Shown piece after piece: positions 1-11,135 of a DNA stretch of 64,000 nucleotides. Numbering within the stretch: position 1 is the stretch's first letter; each line of letters begins with the position of its first letter. Under the pieces are notes generated by a model that did no database searches, was not told the origin of the DNA, and worked only from the letters and a program-made list of their open reading frames with translations. The translations under genes were made by a program, and so were the position numbers. Source of the DNA: Pezicula radicicola (taxonomy: Eukaryota > Ascomycota > Leotiomycetes > Helotiales > Dermateaceae); NCBI GenBank assembly GCA_003008705.1, contig PDUO01000003.1, forward strand, positions 814,793 through 878,792, given 5' to 3'.

Positions 1-2001
1 AGTATTTTAAGTCTCCAAGAAAACACACTCCACTTGAAATCTTCTCGCTAGATCAAAGAAGTATTCTCAGCTCAGCAATAGTCTTACAGCTGGAATCAAA
101 GTACAGATATCTTTTTCACTATTCCTCTATCTAACTTAGAAATCCTGTTCTGGAAAGAATTTGTACTGTTAACTTGATGCATGCGAGATTGTTTTCGTGG
201 CCCCAAGTTCTAGTAGTAGTGGTGGTTGTGGTAGCCTTGATGCTAGAGGCTTGGATGCTATTAATGGGTATGGTTGCTTGAATTAAACTCGAGTTACTAG
301 ATTTTATAGGCATATTACGGCCTTTTTTGTAAACCGAAAGTACGAGTTTGATCGAGCTTTTTTTCAGGCTGAATTATGCGTCTCTGAGCTGTTATTATGA
401 ATGTGCTCAACTTCATAAATCGCCAAAGATAGACAGAAACCAAGAACCAAAAGCTGCTCTTCCACAAAAACCCCCGCAAGGGACAGCACGGGGACAGCAC
501 CTCTAGTGACCGAGCCTTAACACACGCCTCTTCCTACAATATTTCTCGCTTACGACTTGTGCAATTAAGAACAAAAGTCGCAATGTTTTACGTTAACTTC
601 TTCATACATGCAACACGATTAGGGTTATATTTTTTTTTTTAAAAAAAATATTATTTTATTTTTATTTTTGATTATTATACGGCTAGAATTAGCATAATTT
701 GTTGCTTTCTATGCGCATGTTAGAAGTCAGTCACCAGAGGTGCTATTAGCGAAAAGGAAAAAAAGGCTGTCTCTTCCATGCGCATTAATCCCGATACTTC
801 CCTCGTAACTAACTTTCTTCATACGGAGGTTCCGGTCAAAAGTCGTACAAATATAGGCTATGAAGCCTGTAGCAGCCTATAGCTATAGCGTCCTCTTATA
901 GGTCTATGGCTATACTTCTTATAGGGCCTTTTTAGGCACTTAGACGCTAAAGGTGGGATATTATAGGGCCTTTAAGCGAAACTCTACCCCATAGAGGGCA
1001 GGGGGCAGCTAGTAGGGCAACTATAGTGCTTAATCACTAAGAGGACAGGCTCTATAGGCTATTTAAGCGGTAATCTATAGGCTCTAATACGCTATAACCC
1101 CTAAGCTACAGGCCTATGGCCTGCATTCACATGACTTTTGACCGGAGCCTCCGTACCCTCTCTCAAATCACTAAAATCATGCAATAATACTCCAGCATAA
1201 GAGCTTAACTCCTTATTCATTCATGTCAATCATGTGTACACTTTCCTGTTTTTTTGCTCGCCAAGCAAGACACCACACGTTTGACTCGACCAATGCTGAT
1301 ACACATACTTCGAATCGCGCATCAGATCTCTTCCCAGGAGAGTATGATGTACCCGAAAAATTAGCCACAACCGGCGGTAACGCAACGGCCACTTGAGATT
1401 TACTTTTGTGATCTGTGAGGCCCTGGTCTAAGTACCTAGTTCCGAGATACCCGCTAGTGATGGAACGTGTGCGTATCCACTAATGATCATTATCGTCCCA
1501 TATCTCTTGAGCAGAAAAGGTTATCGAGATCGTTGAATTACTGTATTAGGAGACCTTTGAAGTGATGGAGACTTTGGGTTATCGGTCCTATTTTCGGTCC
1601 GCCGGAGGAGTTGTCCTGGAGATCTGATGGGAGTTTGAAGGGTTTTAGAAGTGAGTGAGGCACTGAGTAGTGATGGGTAGGAGATGAGAGAAAAAGAAAG
1701 GGTTAGAAGTGAGTTTTTATTGTTCATTTTTCTTTTTATTCAAAGGTTATTAATGTTCAATATTAAATATTCTAAGAAAGGAATTGTCTTGGTATCATGC
1801 CGGTATCACACTATCTACAATGCTAATCCCTATTCTTGATTTTTTTTATACAGTACTCCTCACCTCCCTCCCCTGCCACATATTCGCACTTCGCAGCAAA
1901 AAAAGTACTCCATGACCCCATCCGTTTCCCATACTCCACTGCTTTCCTATCCATTCTCATGCTTTGTTTGTGTTTTTGTTGTTATTTTTTCTTGGTGTCA
2001 T
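1..2001. other. Gene-poor stretch
   Basis: AT-rich sequence with homopolymer runs (around 635-670) and only short ORFs without recognisable domains. I see no gene here. The one structured object is the inverted-repeat element at about 822-1155. Confidence 0.6.
822..1155. mobile_element. MITE-like element with terminal inverted repeats
   Basis: The sequence starting acggaggttccggtcaaaag at 823 reappears inverted at 1133-1154 (gacttttgaccggagcctcc), giving terminal inverted repeats of about 22 bp with one mismatch. A TA dinucleotide flanks each outer end, as expected for Tc1/mariner-type target duplication. The interior holds no ORF and contains further complementary pieces (gcctgtagc near 863 and gctacaggc near 1105), so the whole unit can fold on itself. 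This fits a non-autonomous MITE of about 330 bp; the parent transposase family is not identified. Confidence 0.7.
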
Positions 2002-3516
2002 TTACGAAGATGTAGCACTAACAAATGCCTCGGTCCAAGTCGTGTTACTCAAACTGCCTTGCACCAGTTTATTGTTGCTAACCTGAAAGAATCGTACCTG
2101 ATCCTTCCAACCAACGGCTGTGATATCTGCACCAACGTAATCGGCTGATGCCCAGATGTGATTGTTCCCTGGTTGGGCACCCCAGATGGTACTTTGAGAT
2201 GAGGCGTTGGTGCCAAGAAATTCGTAAATCTTCTCGTCCAGACCTGTGTAGTACATGTGGAGTTGATCAGGCGTCTTGGTGTAGCAAGCCGATAGTCCTG
2301 AGAGTGGGTCCCAGGAGGTTATGCGTTCGGGAGAGAGCACCGCGGCTGTTGGTGATGTTGTTAGCTTGTTTTTAGGGAATTCTTATGGAGATGCGGGATA
2401 TACTTACGAGCTGTCCAGGAACCATTGAATTCCATGGTGAAGAGAGCTTGGGTCAGCGAATCGACGTAAAAGAGGTTGATGTTGTTGGTGGTCGAGTTAA
2501 TGTTTGTAGCTGCGATCGAAGACCCGTTCAACCCATTTCCACCAATCACTGTTCCGTTACCGAAACCAGATGGATTTCCAGCTAACTCAGTCATGAATCC
2601 TTGTTCGTCGTGGAAGTAAACTCTCCAGTCTTGAGCATCGTCGACGTTAACGACTGCGAGGCCAGTCCAGTTGCTTGGTGGTGTGGAAAGATTGCTAGAA
2701 ACGATGGCATTGGTTGTGCTACTGCAGGATGCTGTTCCCGCTGCACATGCTTGTCCGGACATTGCAATTTTGTTATCGGCTGTGATGTAGAACAGGGTTA
2801 GGTAGACGATGCCACTGGTATCTGTTGTTGCTGTGGCGCTGAGTGGAGATCCTACTTTTGGTGCAATCTGAAGTGTTAAGTTTTTGGCTGTCTTAAAGGT
2901 TGTTCCGTCGAGACTCATTTGTCGCATGATGGAACCAGTGGATGTCTGCCAGTAGGTCTGCATATTCCAGGTAGTCTTATCGTTCAGGAATAGACCTGAG
3001 CTTGCAACACTATTGAGAGTATTGTTATTTGCTTGTGCAACCGTCGTCTCTCCAGGGCTCGTGTCCTTTTGTCGAAGGTTGTGGGCGTAGATTCCGCCTA
3101 CCATGCTTACTATCATGACGGTGAAGATGAGCACGAGTAATAAAACAATCGACTTCTTCTTCCACCATGCCCTTTTTGCTTCCGATCGCGGTGGTAGTTG
3201 AGCCTCAGCGTAACTTGGGCCTGTTGCAAAACTACGTCCCGTAAAACCACGTTCCGTAGCAACAGCTCCTGGAACTGCTAGTGTACTTGTGCTAGCATTT
3301 CCATCTATCACTCCTCCTCCGAGACTGGCAGTCTTGTAATCTGGTGGGTAGGCTGGATATGTTGAGGTTGATACTGCTGAGATTGGTGTAGCTATCTTCT
3401 CTTCCCCCCGAAAATCTATACCCTCAGGAATGACCGCGATCGGGTACCTCTCATCGTCCATCTATATCGTTGTTAGTCAAGTGCAGAAACTCAGAGTTAT
3501 GACTCCAGCTCACCAT
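2002..3516 (-). CDS. Membrane-anchored fucose-specific-lectin-like protein
   Basis: Model: exons 3514-3516 (start codon only), 3462-3513 intron, 2408-3461, intron 2346-2407, 2002-2345. About 466 aa, or 465 if the ATG at 3461 is the start; the first intron may then lie in the 5' leader. Residues 1-100 are proline/serine-rich and cytosolic-like. A basic-flanked hydrophobic helix (about 104-124) makes it a type II membrane protein. The rest has the repeated W/Y-rich strands of the fungal fucose-lectin beta-propeller (AAL-like family), with phrases such as YFHDEQG and NLFYVDSLTQALF and many N-glycosylation sequons. Known members bind fucosylated glycans; this anchored form probably displays the propeller outside the cell. 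Sugar-binding residues were not checked, so the specificity is inference. Confidence 0.75.
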
Positions 3517-5478
3517 CGTCTTGCGCTTATCCCCCGACATCATTAACCGTAAACGTAAAAAAACAACAGCAACAATTAAAAATCAAAGATGGAGTAGTAC
3601 TCCAGGATTTGCGAACAGATTGGGATCAGTCCACAAAATCCGAAAAGGGATTCAGAGAGTGAGAATCGAAGAACAGAACGACACTGAAGATTTGTTAACG
3701 AAAGGAAGGTGGAACAGGCGGCCAGCAGCTGTTGGAGGGAGCGAGAAGGATTTTGTGTTTGAGAAAATAAAAAGGAGTGTAAAAGGCAAACGCCAGTAAT
3801 AGGACAAGAGATTAAAGTACAGTAGTGACGGGATTCCAAGCTGGGGAGCAGAGGGAACTCATACTCGGAATTTTGGTCACCCATACCAATCCTTACAAGG
3901 CTGAAGTGAAGAACCCTGAGGTTCCCAAAGAGGTTGTAAGTGCCAAGCCCTGACGTCTGATACGCATCCCGTGGTTATGCCCTACGATGTGCAGCTAAGC
4001 GAGTACAGAGGAACCCTGTCAACGCTCACCGGTAGCAGAAATAAAGGACATCGTCACCCTTTCCATTCTTGCTACATTTACTTACCGCTCATTGTGTGAT
4101 TCGTTATGATATTCTGATGGAATTGGTATCAGGAGCCATGTTCGAGAGGACTGAGAATCCAAAAACCTGTTTGGAGTTCGAAATATTTCAGAGGGATTCG
4201 AACCCTTGGAGTTGAGCGACTCGAAGCGGTTAGCCAATGTTAACAGGGGCTCGCTTAATAAAGTATTTAGCTAACTGATGTCTCAGCCAAACTCTATTCG
4301 AGCAATTGCACTTTCTTTGTCTGGAGTTGAGGCTCTTCAAACCCCGCTCAACCGACCGCTAAATTTCTACCTAAGAATGTCTCATAACGCTTGGGCATTG
4401 TAGAGGCCTGTTGTCCAAAAGGTGTTTGGTACTGTAACGGTCAAGCTAAGAACACCACTAAGCCAGCTGATCTACTTATCCGGTTGTCTTCAGAATCAGA
4501 TGCAGGGAGGATCCCCACTGGCTGTCAGAGAAGCTTGAGCAGATAATTCCTCCAATTAGTAAGGCCAATGATGTGGCCGATTCTTTTATTCTTCACTGCT
4601 GACTGGGCAACGCACTCGGTTCGCGGCGAGGATACCTTGTCTGCGAGGTATTACCCCAAACTTGCGTGGAGGATCATACAGAGACAGCAATGGCCGGAAG
4701 AACGGTCTACATCGAGCCATGAGCATGCAGCGGTGAAGCCAGGAAATGGCGAGAATTTTCACGGCTACATACATCCATGGACATATTGTCGATGCGACTA
4801 CCAGTCGCTCCAGTCTTACAAGTCTTACCGAAGTGGACCCCCTAAGCACAAGCCTCACGGTCTTGACCGAGCTTCCGGGAGGCTGACGGGTCCGTAGAAC
4901 CTTGGTCAGAGATGGCTGTGCTGCTTCCTTCAATTTCCAGAAAAGTCATTTCTAATTGTGCAAGCGTTAATTTTTAAATGAAGACCAAGCCATTGTCATC
5001 AGGATTAAATAAATGAACCCCCCCGCTGCACTCTTCCTCAAACTCGATATCTGCATCTTTCTCTCTACATCACGTCCTTGTCACGCGATTTTCGGTCTTG
5101 TGCAGCAAATGCCTATGCTTAGGTGGTACTTCTTGCGAAGTTTCAGTAATATGTTTCCCTCTAGTGTCGTTCCACCACGTAACCATCCAGCAGTTGTATT
5201 TGATGCTATTTATTCTGGTCTATTCAAATAACATCATTCAAGGCCCACAAGTGTCTCACCAGTTGTCTACAAGTTTTGGTGTCTTCTCTTTCTTTCTCAT
5301 TCAAGTAATCATCGACACTCTAGTGACGCCTTATGACGTTCTTGTCGTTTCTTGCGCTGCATAAATTCTATCTTCAGATGATTTTGATCCGTCAAGCTGG
5401 TATATATTCCAGAAACTTTATGCAACTCAGATCTTCATAGTGCCTGAATTATCAAGTCTTAGTGAGACGGAACATCAT
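3517..5478. other. Intergenic stretch, no convincing gene
   Basis: Short overlapping ORFs on both strands (3521-3884, 4568-4933, 5013-5364) have no recognisable domain and no splice structure. A tRNA T-arm-like segment occurs at about 4193-4206 but no cloverleaf can be completed around it. I see no supported gene here. Confidence 0.5.
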
Positions 5479-5946
5479 GTAAGAGTTCGTGCCACTGGGA
5501 ATGGCCCACCCCACGAAAACACACCAAAAATGGCGAAATTACACCNNNNNNNNNNNNNNNNNNNNNNNNNNNNNNNNNNNNNNNNNNNNNNNNNNNNNNN
5601 NNNNNNNNNNNNNNNNNNNNNNNNNNNNNNNNNNNNNNNNNNNNNNNNNNNNNNNNNNNNNNNNNNNNNNNNNNNNNNNNNNNNNNNNNNNNNNNNNNNN
5701 NNNNNNNNNNNNNNNNNNNNNNNNNNNNNNNNNNNNNNNNNNNNNNNNNNNNNNNNNNNNNNNNNNNNNNNNNNNNNNNNNNNNNNNNNNNNNNNNNNNN
5801 NNNNNNNNNNNNNNNNNNNNNNNNNNNNNNNNNNNNNNNNNNNNNNNNNNNNNNNNNNNNNNNNNNNNNNNNNNNNNNNNNNNNNNNNNNNNNNNNNNNN
5901 NNNNNTTTTCGTGGGGTGGGCCATTCCCAGTGGCACAAACTCTTAC
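5479..5946. mobile_element. Inverted-repeat element interrupted by assembly gap
   Basis: A 41-bp sequence at 5479-5519 (gtaagagttcgtgccactgg and onwards) is repeated inverted at 5906-5946 with a single mismatch. Between them lies a run of 360 N (5546-5905), probably a nominal gap size. A TA step occurs inside each outer end, fitting a TA-targeting DNA transposon. The gap itself suggests the interior is repetitive. Whether a transposase is encoded cannot be seen. Confidence 0.7.
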
Positions 5947-6077
5947 CGTACCTCGCTTACAATGAATGCACAGGAACGAGAGTCAGAGAAACCTTATATC
6001 GACCTCATTTCGTACTATACCTTCACACCATGATCTCTTGTTTTTCTGCCAGCTTACAAATTCATCGGCTGTATATT

Positions 6078-6190
6078 CGAAAGCCAGGTTTTTTTGTATT
6101 GAGCTTGGTCCAAGCGTTTTCGCTGTGAAATGGATTGATTTGGGTGAAGAAACGCTTGGATCAGGCTCAATACAAAAAATCTAGCCTTCG
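6078..6190. repeat. Imperfect hairpin, about 113 bp
   Basis: The segment 6078-6117 pairs imperfectly with 6151-6190: tttgtattgagc and ccaagcgtt on the left match gctcaatacaaa and aacgcttgg on the right. The loop is about 33 bp. No ORF is present. It resembles a very short MITE or a transposon end remnant, without a clean target duplication. Confidence 0.55.
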
Positions 6191-6620
6191 TAATTGGCGA
6201 CTGACATATTGAAACTATGAAGTAGGTCAGAAGAGCGCTCTTAGCTTGGCAGGTTACGGGTGATTACTGTTCTGTCTCGTTTAGCTTGAGAAACGAGTCT
6301 CATGTGATCTGGGTGGGACGAACAATATGTACTCACGATAACATCAGGATGTGAAATTCGGCGGTTCCGTCCAGATAATTGCAAACTCATCATGCTTGTG
6401 GGTACAGTGCTCTCATACAATGAAACAAAGTACTGCAGGAAATTGGTGCTGTCGATACTATAAAAACAATGGTTTTGCCATGTCTTGATGCTTTTCATCA
6501 GCAAGTTAATTTCATCTATTTCTTATTTACCTAATTACAAAAGTAGCAGGCTACTTACCCAGGTTTCAAATTACTTTCACTAAGCTCTCACCAAATTCTT
6601 ATTTTCATAATCAGCCAAAG

Positions 6621-7842
6621 ATGCGTACTTCAACAGTTTTCATGGCCCTCGTAGCCACCTCTTTTGCAGTCGCAGCTCCTTTAGAAGCTCGCCAGTCAGA
6701 CGTAATTTCAAACCCCTTCAAATCCAGCAAGTAAGTGGTAGCTAAACTGTTTTCTCCAGTCGGTTTCAGAAGGCACCTCAACCGGGGATTCTTCAAACCT
6801 CCCACTTATCACGGTCCCAACATTTTCAAGGTGGTAAGCTTATACGATACATCAAAGACATCTAGGAAAAAATTCTAACCCTTCACTGTAGTGATACGGC
6901 CGCGGATTCCGCTGGTGAATGTAATTCGTCAGCTAAGCGTCAAGTGAGAACCTTTTCCAAAGGCCTTTCTTATACCTATGTAGTCAGTCAACTAAATTTC
7001 ATTTTAAGGCAGCTAGTGCAGCTAGCGCAGGGACATCCAACGGCAGTGGCAACTCGTCAAACACTGCGAACTCAGTAGCAAACGCCCTGAAGGGTCTTCT
7101 TAACGGTCGCCAGGTAATTTCCCCCTTCTTTCATTGAATATCTCTAGCTCAGCGACTAATATAAATTTTTATAGGCGGACTCTAGTGGTACCAGTACTTC
7201 AAAGGGTGGAGATTTCGATCTTCCAATCCCAAAACCTCCAACTTCCTCAAGCAGCAGGTAAGTTCATAACTAAAGCTACCAAAATTATTCCATAAGTCTG
7301 CTCTTCATTCCACTCACTACTATTTCTAGTGGTGATAGCAACGGTAGCGGAGTCTCATCGTCAGGTGATTCCGCATCTAAACGTCAGGTAAATATTCTTA
7401 ACTGCCCACGTCTATCAATTTCCGGATATTAATTCACCGCTACAGACAGCTTCGGCAGGTGCGGGTGTCTCAAAGGGGTCGGGCTCAAGCGCACCAATTC
7501 CAAAACCTCCGACTTCTACCAGCTGGTAAGTCCATTCTCTCAATATAATACATTGCCATAATTACACCATCTAACCGACTCTTGATTATAGTGGCAGTAG
7601 CGCAAAAAGCGGTAACGGAGCATCAGCTTCAGCAGGTGTATGCTCTTCAAAGCGTCAGGTAAAGCTTTCCTAGCAGACTCAAAGACACGAATAGAAACAG
7701 AGACAAGTTGCTAACAGACTCGTAATAGACCGCCAGCACTGGAACATCATCCAGTAATAGTAAACTTTCTGACACTGCAAATGCAGCTGCAAAGGCTGCC
7801 AAGGGTCTTCTCAACAAGACAGCTCGCGCTTTTATCGCATAG
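6621..7842 (+). CDS. Secreted modular Kex2-processed repeat protein (KEP-like)
   Basis: Model with 8 exons: 6621-6730, 6892-6943, 7009-7113, 7175-7257, 7330-7387, 7446-7525, 7592-7658, 7729-7842; 222 aa, all phases consistent. It has an N-terminal signal peptide (MRTSTVFMALVATSFAVA). Protease-type sites EARQ, AKRQ, NGRQ, SKRQ and SKRQ divide the chain into Ser/Gly/Ala-rich modules; from exon 2 on, each such site ends an exon followed by a phase-0 intron. Exons 4 and 6 both encode PIPKPPTS followed by a phase-2 intron, and exons 3 and 8 share a KGLLN-containing tail, showing exon duplication. Family knowledge: fungal KEPs are secreted precursors cut by Kex2 after KR and include RiPP and effector precursors. 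Every released peptide would begin with Gln. Function unknown. The 161-nt first intron could hide a cassette exon. Confidence 0.7.
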
Positions 7843-8549
7843 GTTGTTAGCGCATACTTTGTATTCATATGTGGACATAGATTTAACAGTACCAAATACA
7901 AGATAGAATGAAAATTTGTGTACATATGTAGTATCTATAGAACAATGTATATTATTAAAATTTATTGAACAATTTCTAATGCTGTGGATTTTGAAACCAA
8001 ATTAAGTAGATTTATGTCAAAAGCACACATGCTGCGGACCTAATGATAATGTCATATTTACAATTATAGAAGTGAAGTCGAGAGACAACTTAAATTTTCT
8101 CGAGTTCAAATGAATCATACGGAGGTACAAGGAGGCGCCAAGAAGCCCCCTTTTTTTAATATAAAACACGTGCTTTTAGCGACACAACAGTTCTAGCGAC
8201 ACACTCGGTGACTTAGATTGTTAAGAGCAGTTGAAATTACTATCATTTCTATTGTCTTTCATTGAATAGAAAGGTCTTTGAATTTCTGTGCACACATATG
8301 ACGTAGTAATTTCTGTCCCACGAGAGCGTACATGAAGAAGGATGGGGGGTGTTACACAAAGTAAGCACGTCATAGTGCCTGACTTGTTTAAACGTAAATG
8401 ATTCGATAATGCCTTCCCTAGGCGATGATTCGAGAACTCTATAAAATCTTATGATAGAAGTATTTCCTTTATATAGGAACGCTCGCACTTCTTTGTGGGC
8501 ACTTTCATATTACAACTTTCAAGGCCATCATTGAACATCTAGTCCCACA
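7843..8549. other. Intergenic region and promoter of the monooxygenase gene
   Basis: AT-rich, no ORF of note. It ends in the putative promoter of the next plus-strand gene, with a TATA-like sequence at about 8439-8448. Confidence 0.5.
8439..8448 (+). promoter_or_regulatory. TATA-like element
   Basis: The sequence tctataaaat lies about 105 bp before the ATG at 8550, a plausible distance for a fungal TATA box. Judged only by sequence and position. Confidence 0.35.
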
Positions 8550-10250
8550 ATGGCAACTCAGGAACATCCCAAAAAGTGGATTTTGAACGCATTTGCTATG
8601 TTCACTCCAGGACATCTATCACCTGGTAAGATGACCTCAGATCTCGCAAATGAAATATGTTCTGACCTATATTAGGACTTTGGAAACATCCTCAAGATCG
8701 TGCGCGTGATTATGACGATCTATCATACTGGGTTGAACTTGCGAAAACGCTTGAAGCTGGCAAGTTTCATGGTCTCTTCCTAGCCGACCACTTGGGAATA
8801 TATGATGTCTATCGCGGCCCTAGCAATATTGCACCTGCGCTGGAATCAGGTGCTCAATTCCCTCTCGGAGATCCATTGTAAGCAATCTTTTGATTTTAAA
8901 CTCATTGACTAGTAACTGCTAATAAGATTGGTTTCAGCTTGCTCATCTCGGCCATGGCTGCAGCGACCAAGTCACTACCATTTGCAGTCACCGCGTCGAC
9001 AACATATGAGAACCCTTATGCATTGGCACGCAGGCTCTCTACACTTGATCACCTGACAAAAGGTCGTATTGGGTGGAATATTGTCACGTCATACCTCCAC
9101 AGTGCTGCCAAAGCTTATGGTCTTGATGAAGAAGTGCCACACGATGAAAGATATGCCAGAGCTGAAGAGTATCTGAGCTTAGTCTACAAACTCCTGGAAG
9201 GAAGTTGGAAAGATGATGCTTGTATCAAAGACGTGAAGTCAGGGGTGTATAGTGATCCTAAGAAGGTCAGACAAATCGTTCATGAAGGGTAGGGATTCAG
9301 GATTGAATTTTAAAAGTTAGTACAACTGACTGTTCCTACTCTAGAAAATACTTCAAAGTGACAGCTACACAACAAACCCATCCTTCGATACAGCGAACGC
9401 CTTTTATCTTCCAAGCAGGAGCTTCAACGTATGTATTTATTAGACCTAATCATATCTGCAAGATGCTTGTGCCAGCCAAGAAGGATCTGACTGTGACTTT
9501 GATATAGTGCGGGGAAACAATTTGCAGCTAAGCATTCAGAAGCCATGTTCTTGCCGGGAATGGAGCCTGCAAAGGTGAAGATCCTAGTGGACGATATTCG
9601 GTAAAACACCCCTCATCACGGTCTTATAATTCTAATAAGTAGACAGTGCTCAAGCTGTTGAGAACGGGAGAAGAGCCGACAGCATCAAATTATTAGTTGG
9701 TATTTTAGTCGTAGTCGACGAGACAGACGAAAAAGCACAGGAAAAGTATCAAGAGTACCTCTCATATGCAGATCTAGAAGGAACTGCAGCATTATTTGGT
9801 GGTTGGACTGGTCACGACCTATCCAAATATGGTGAAGATGACGATTTTCGATTCACTGGAAGTGGTGCTATTCAATCGATGGTTAATACATGGTCAGCCA
9901 CAGTGCCTGGTACAGAAGGAGTGAAGTGGACACGGCGACGAGTTCTTCAAGAGCTCTCTATCGGAGGAGCACATGCCCGTGCCATTGGGTCGCCAGAGAC
10001 TGTTGCTAATATACTCCAAAATTGGATTGAGGAGGCGGGAATCGATGGTTTCAATCTAGCATATGCTATCTCCCCTGGAAGTTTCGAGGATGTCATTAAA
10101 TATCTTCTTCCAGTGTTGAGAGGGCGAGGCGTATTTAGAACGGATTATGAGCAGGAAAGAGCTTCAATGAGGGAGTCTTTTCTTGGGGATGGGAAGGGGC
10201 CTAAATTGCGTGAGGATCACCCAGGTGCAAAATATAAATGGGTGGACTAG
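8550..10250 (+). CDS. NtaA/SnaA/DszA-family flavin-dependent monooxygenase
   Basis: Exons 8550-8625, 8676-8877, 8938-9288, 9345-9428, 9508-9600, 9647-10250; 469 aa, all phases consistent. Bacterial-luciferase-like fold of the NtaA/SnaA/DszA group: N-terminal strand WILNAFAMFTPGH, then FHGLFLADHLGIY, the RLSTLDHLTKGRIGWNIVTS region that binds the flavin and phosphate, a GGW-containing central part and a C-terminal GFNLAYAISPGSF strand typical of this family. Such enzymes use FMNH2 from a partner reductase and O2 to oxidise nitrogen- or sulfur-containing substrates such as aminopolycarboxylates and sulfones. No reductase is seen nearby. The substrate is unknown. Same strand as the DUR3-like transporter downstream, possibly a small nitrogen-use neighbourhood (inference). 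Confidence 0.88.
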
Positions 10251-11135
10251 ATGCCACGGGGGGCGATACTGCAAACAGTCAAAGTTTAGATAGCCTATCT
10301 AATTGAGTATGACTGGATTTCCTATAACACTCTTACGAAGTAGCTGCTAAGTGAAAAGTGTAGGGAGTTGGTGTCGCAAACTTTTGGTGTCGGAAACTTT
10401 AGGCTTACCACCAATGCTCAATGAAGTTTCCACGGGTTACTACAAGAGGCTATACCGACTCCTCAAGTTGTTCTTCTGTGAAAACTATTGGCAACTTTTG
10501 GCCCATAAAACCTCTATTGCCATACGTCCCTGTAATGACGTGCTCGCTTAATAATGAAAAGAGTATGCTTCGAATACCCGAGCTCTCTGAGCATTTTGAC
10601 CTGCGGCATGACAACGGTTTATTTGTGTGGGAGGGTTCTTTTTGGACAACTATAAGACGTATTTGTAGGAATATATTTTCAGAACACCCAAAAAGTCTAG
10701 CTAAGGAAGCCTGTCAACGAGTTAGTAAAACTAAAGTACGTAGCATATTGAAATTACGGTCCAAAAGCTTTGCCGTATAGCTTTATCAATCTTTAGTCAA
10801 CTTTCACTGATCTTCAGCCCACTTTTCAAAACCTCAGCAGAGCGATTCGGACCCACTATACATCGATGTACTGGTAAATAGCAGAAGTTAAAGGCCATGT
10901 CGTAGACATTTCTACTAATTTGTGGACAAGAATATGATGCAATCCGCACTATTCTTACGATGTCCCATCGATGGAGTTTTTACACGTCAAAACAAATTTC
11001 AACTACCTAACATAAGTAGATGTCAGTCACACGCTCCAGCCTTTTGCCCACGACACCTTCCCCAACACAGCAGTTGCAGATTTTGTTTGGTCGTAGTGAC
11101 TTTGCAAGCAACAATTGTCTAGCGCTCCTAGCAAA
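10251..11135. other. Intergenic region before the symporter gene
   Basis: Several short ORFs (up to about 120 codons at 10421-10780) without domain similarity that I recognise. Probably non-coding, containing the promoter of the symporter gene. Confidence 0.5.

Noticed and set aside
4160..4240. tRNA-like segment (T-arm gggattcgaaccc on the plus strand)
   Set aside because: It has a T-loop/B-box-like core and an A-box-like stretch, but the spacing is about 10 nt short and no acceptor stem pairs, so at most a tRNA-derived relic.
4568..4933. Overlapping ORFs of 109 and 115 codons on opposite strands
   Set aside because: No recognisable domain, no signal peptide and composition unlike the real genes; probably chance or an old repeat.
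5440..6033. ORFs spanning the N run
   Set aside because: They consist mainly of unknown residues across the assembly gap.
8110..8130. Sequence atacggaggt resembling the end of the element at 822
   Set aside because: Only about 10 bp match and there is no inverted partner, so chance is likely.
10421..10780. 119-codon ORF before the symporter gene
   Set aside because: No similarity recognised and no supporting exon structure.
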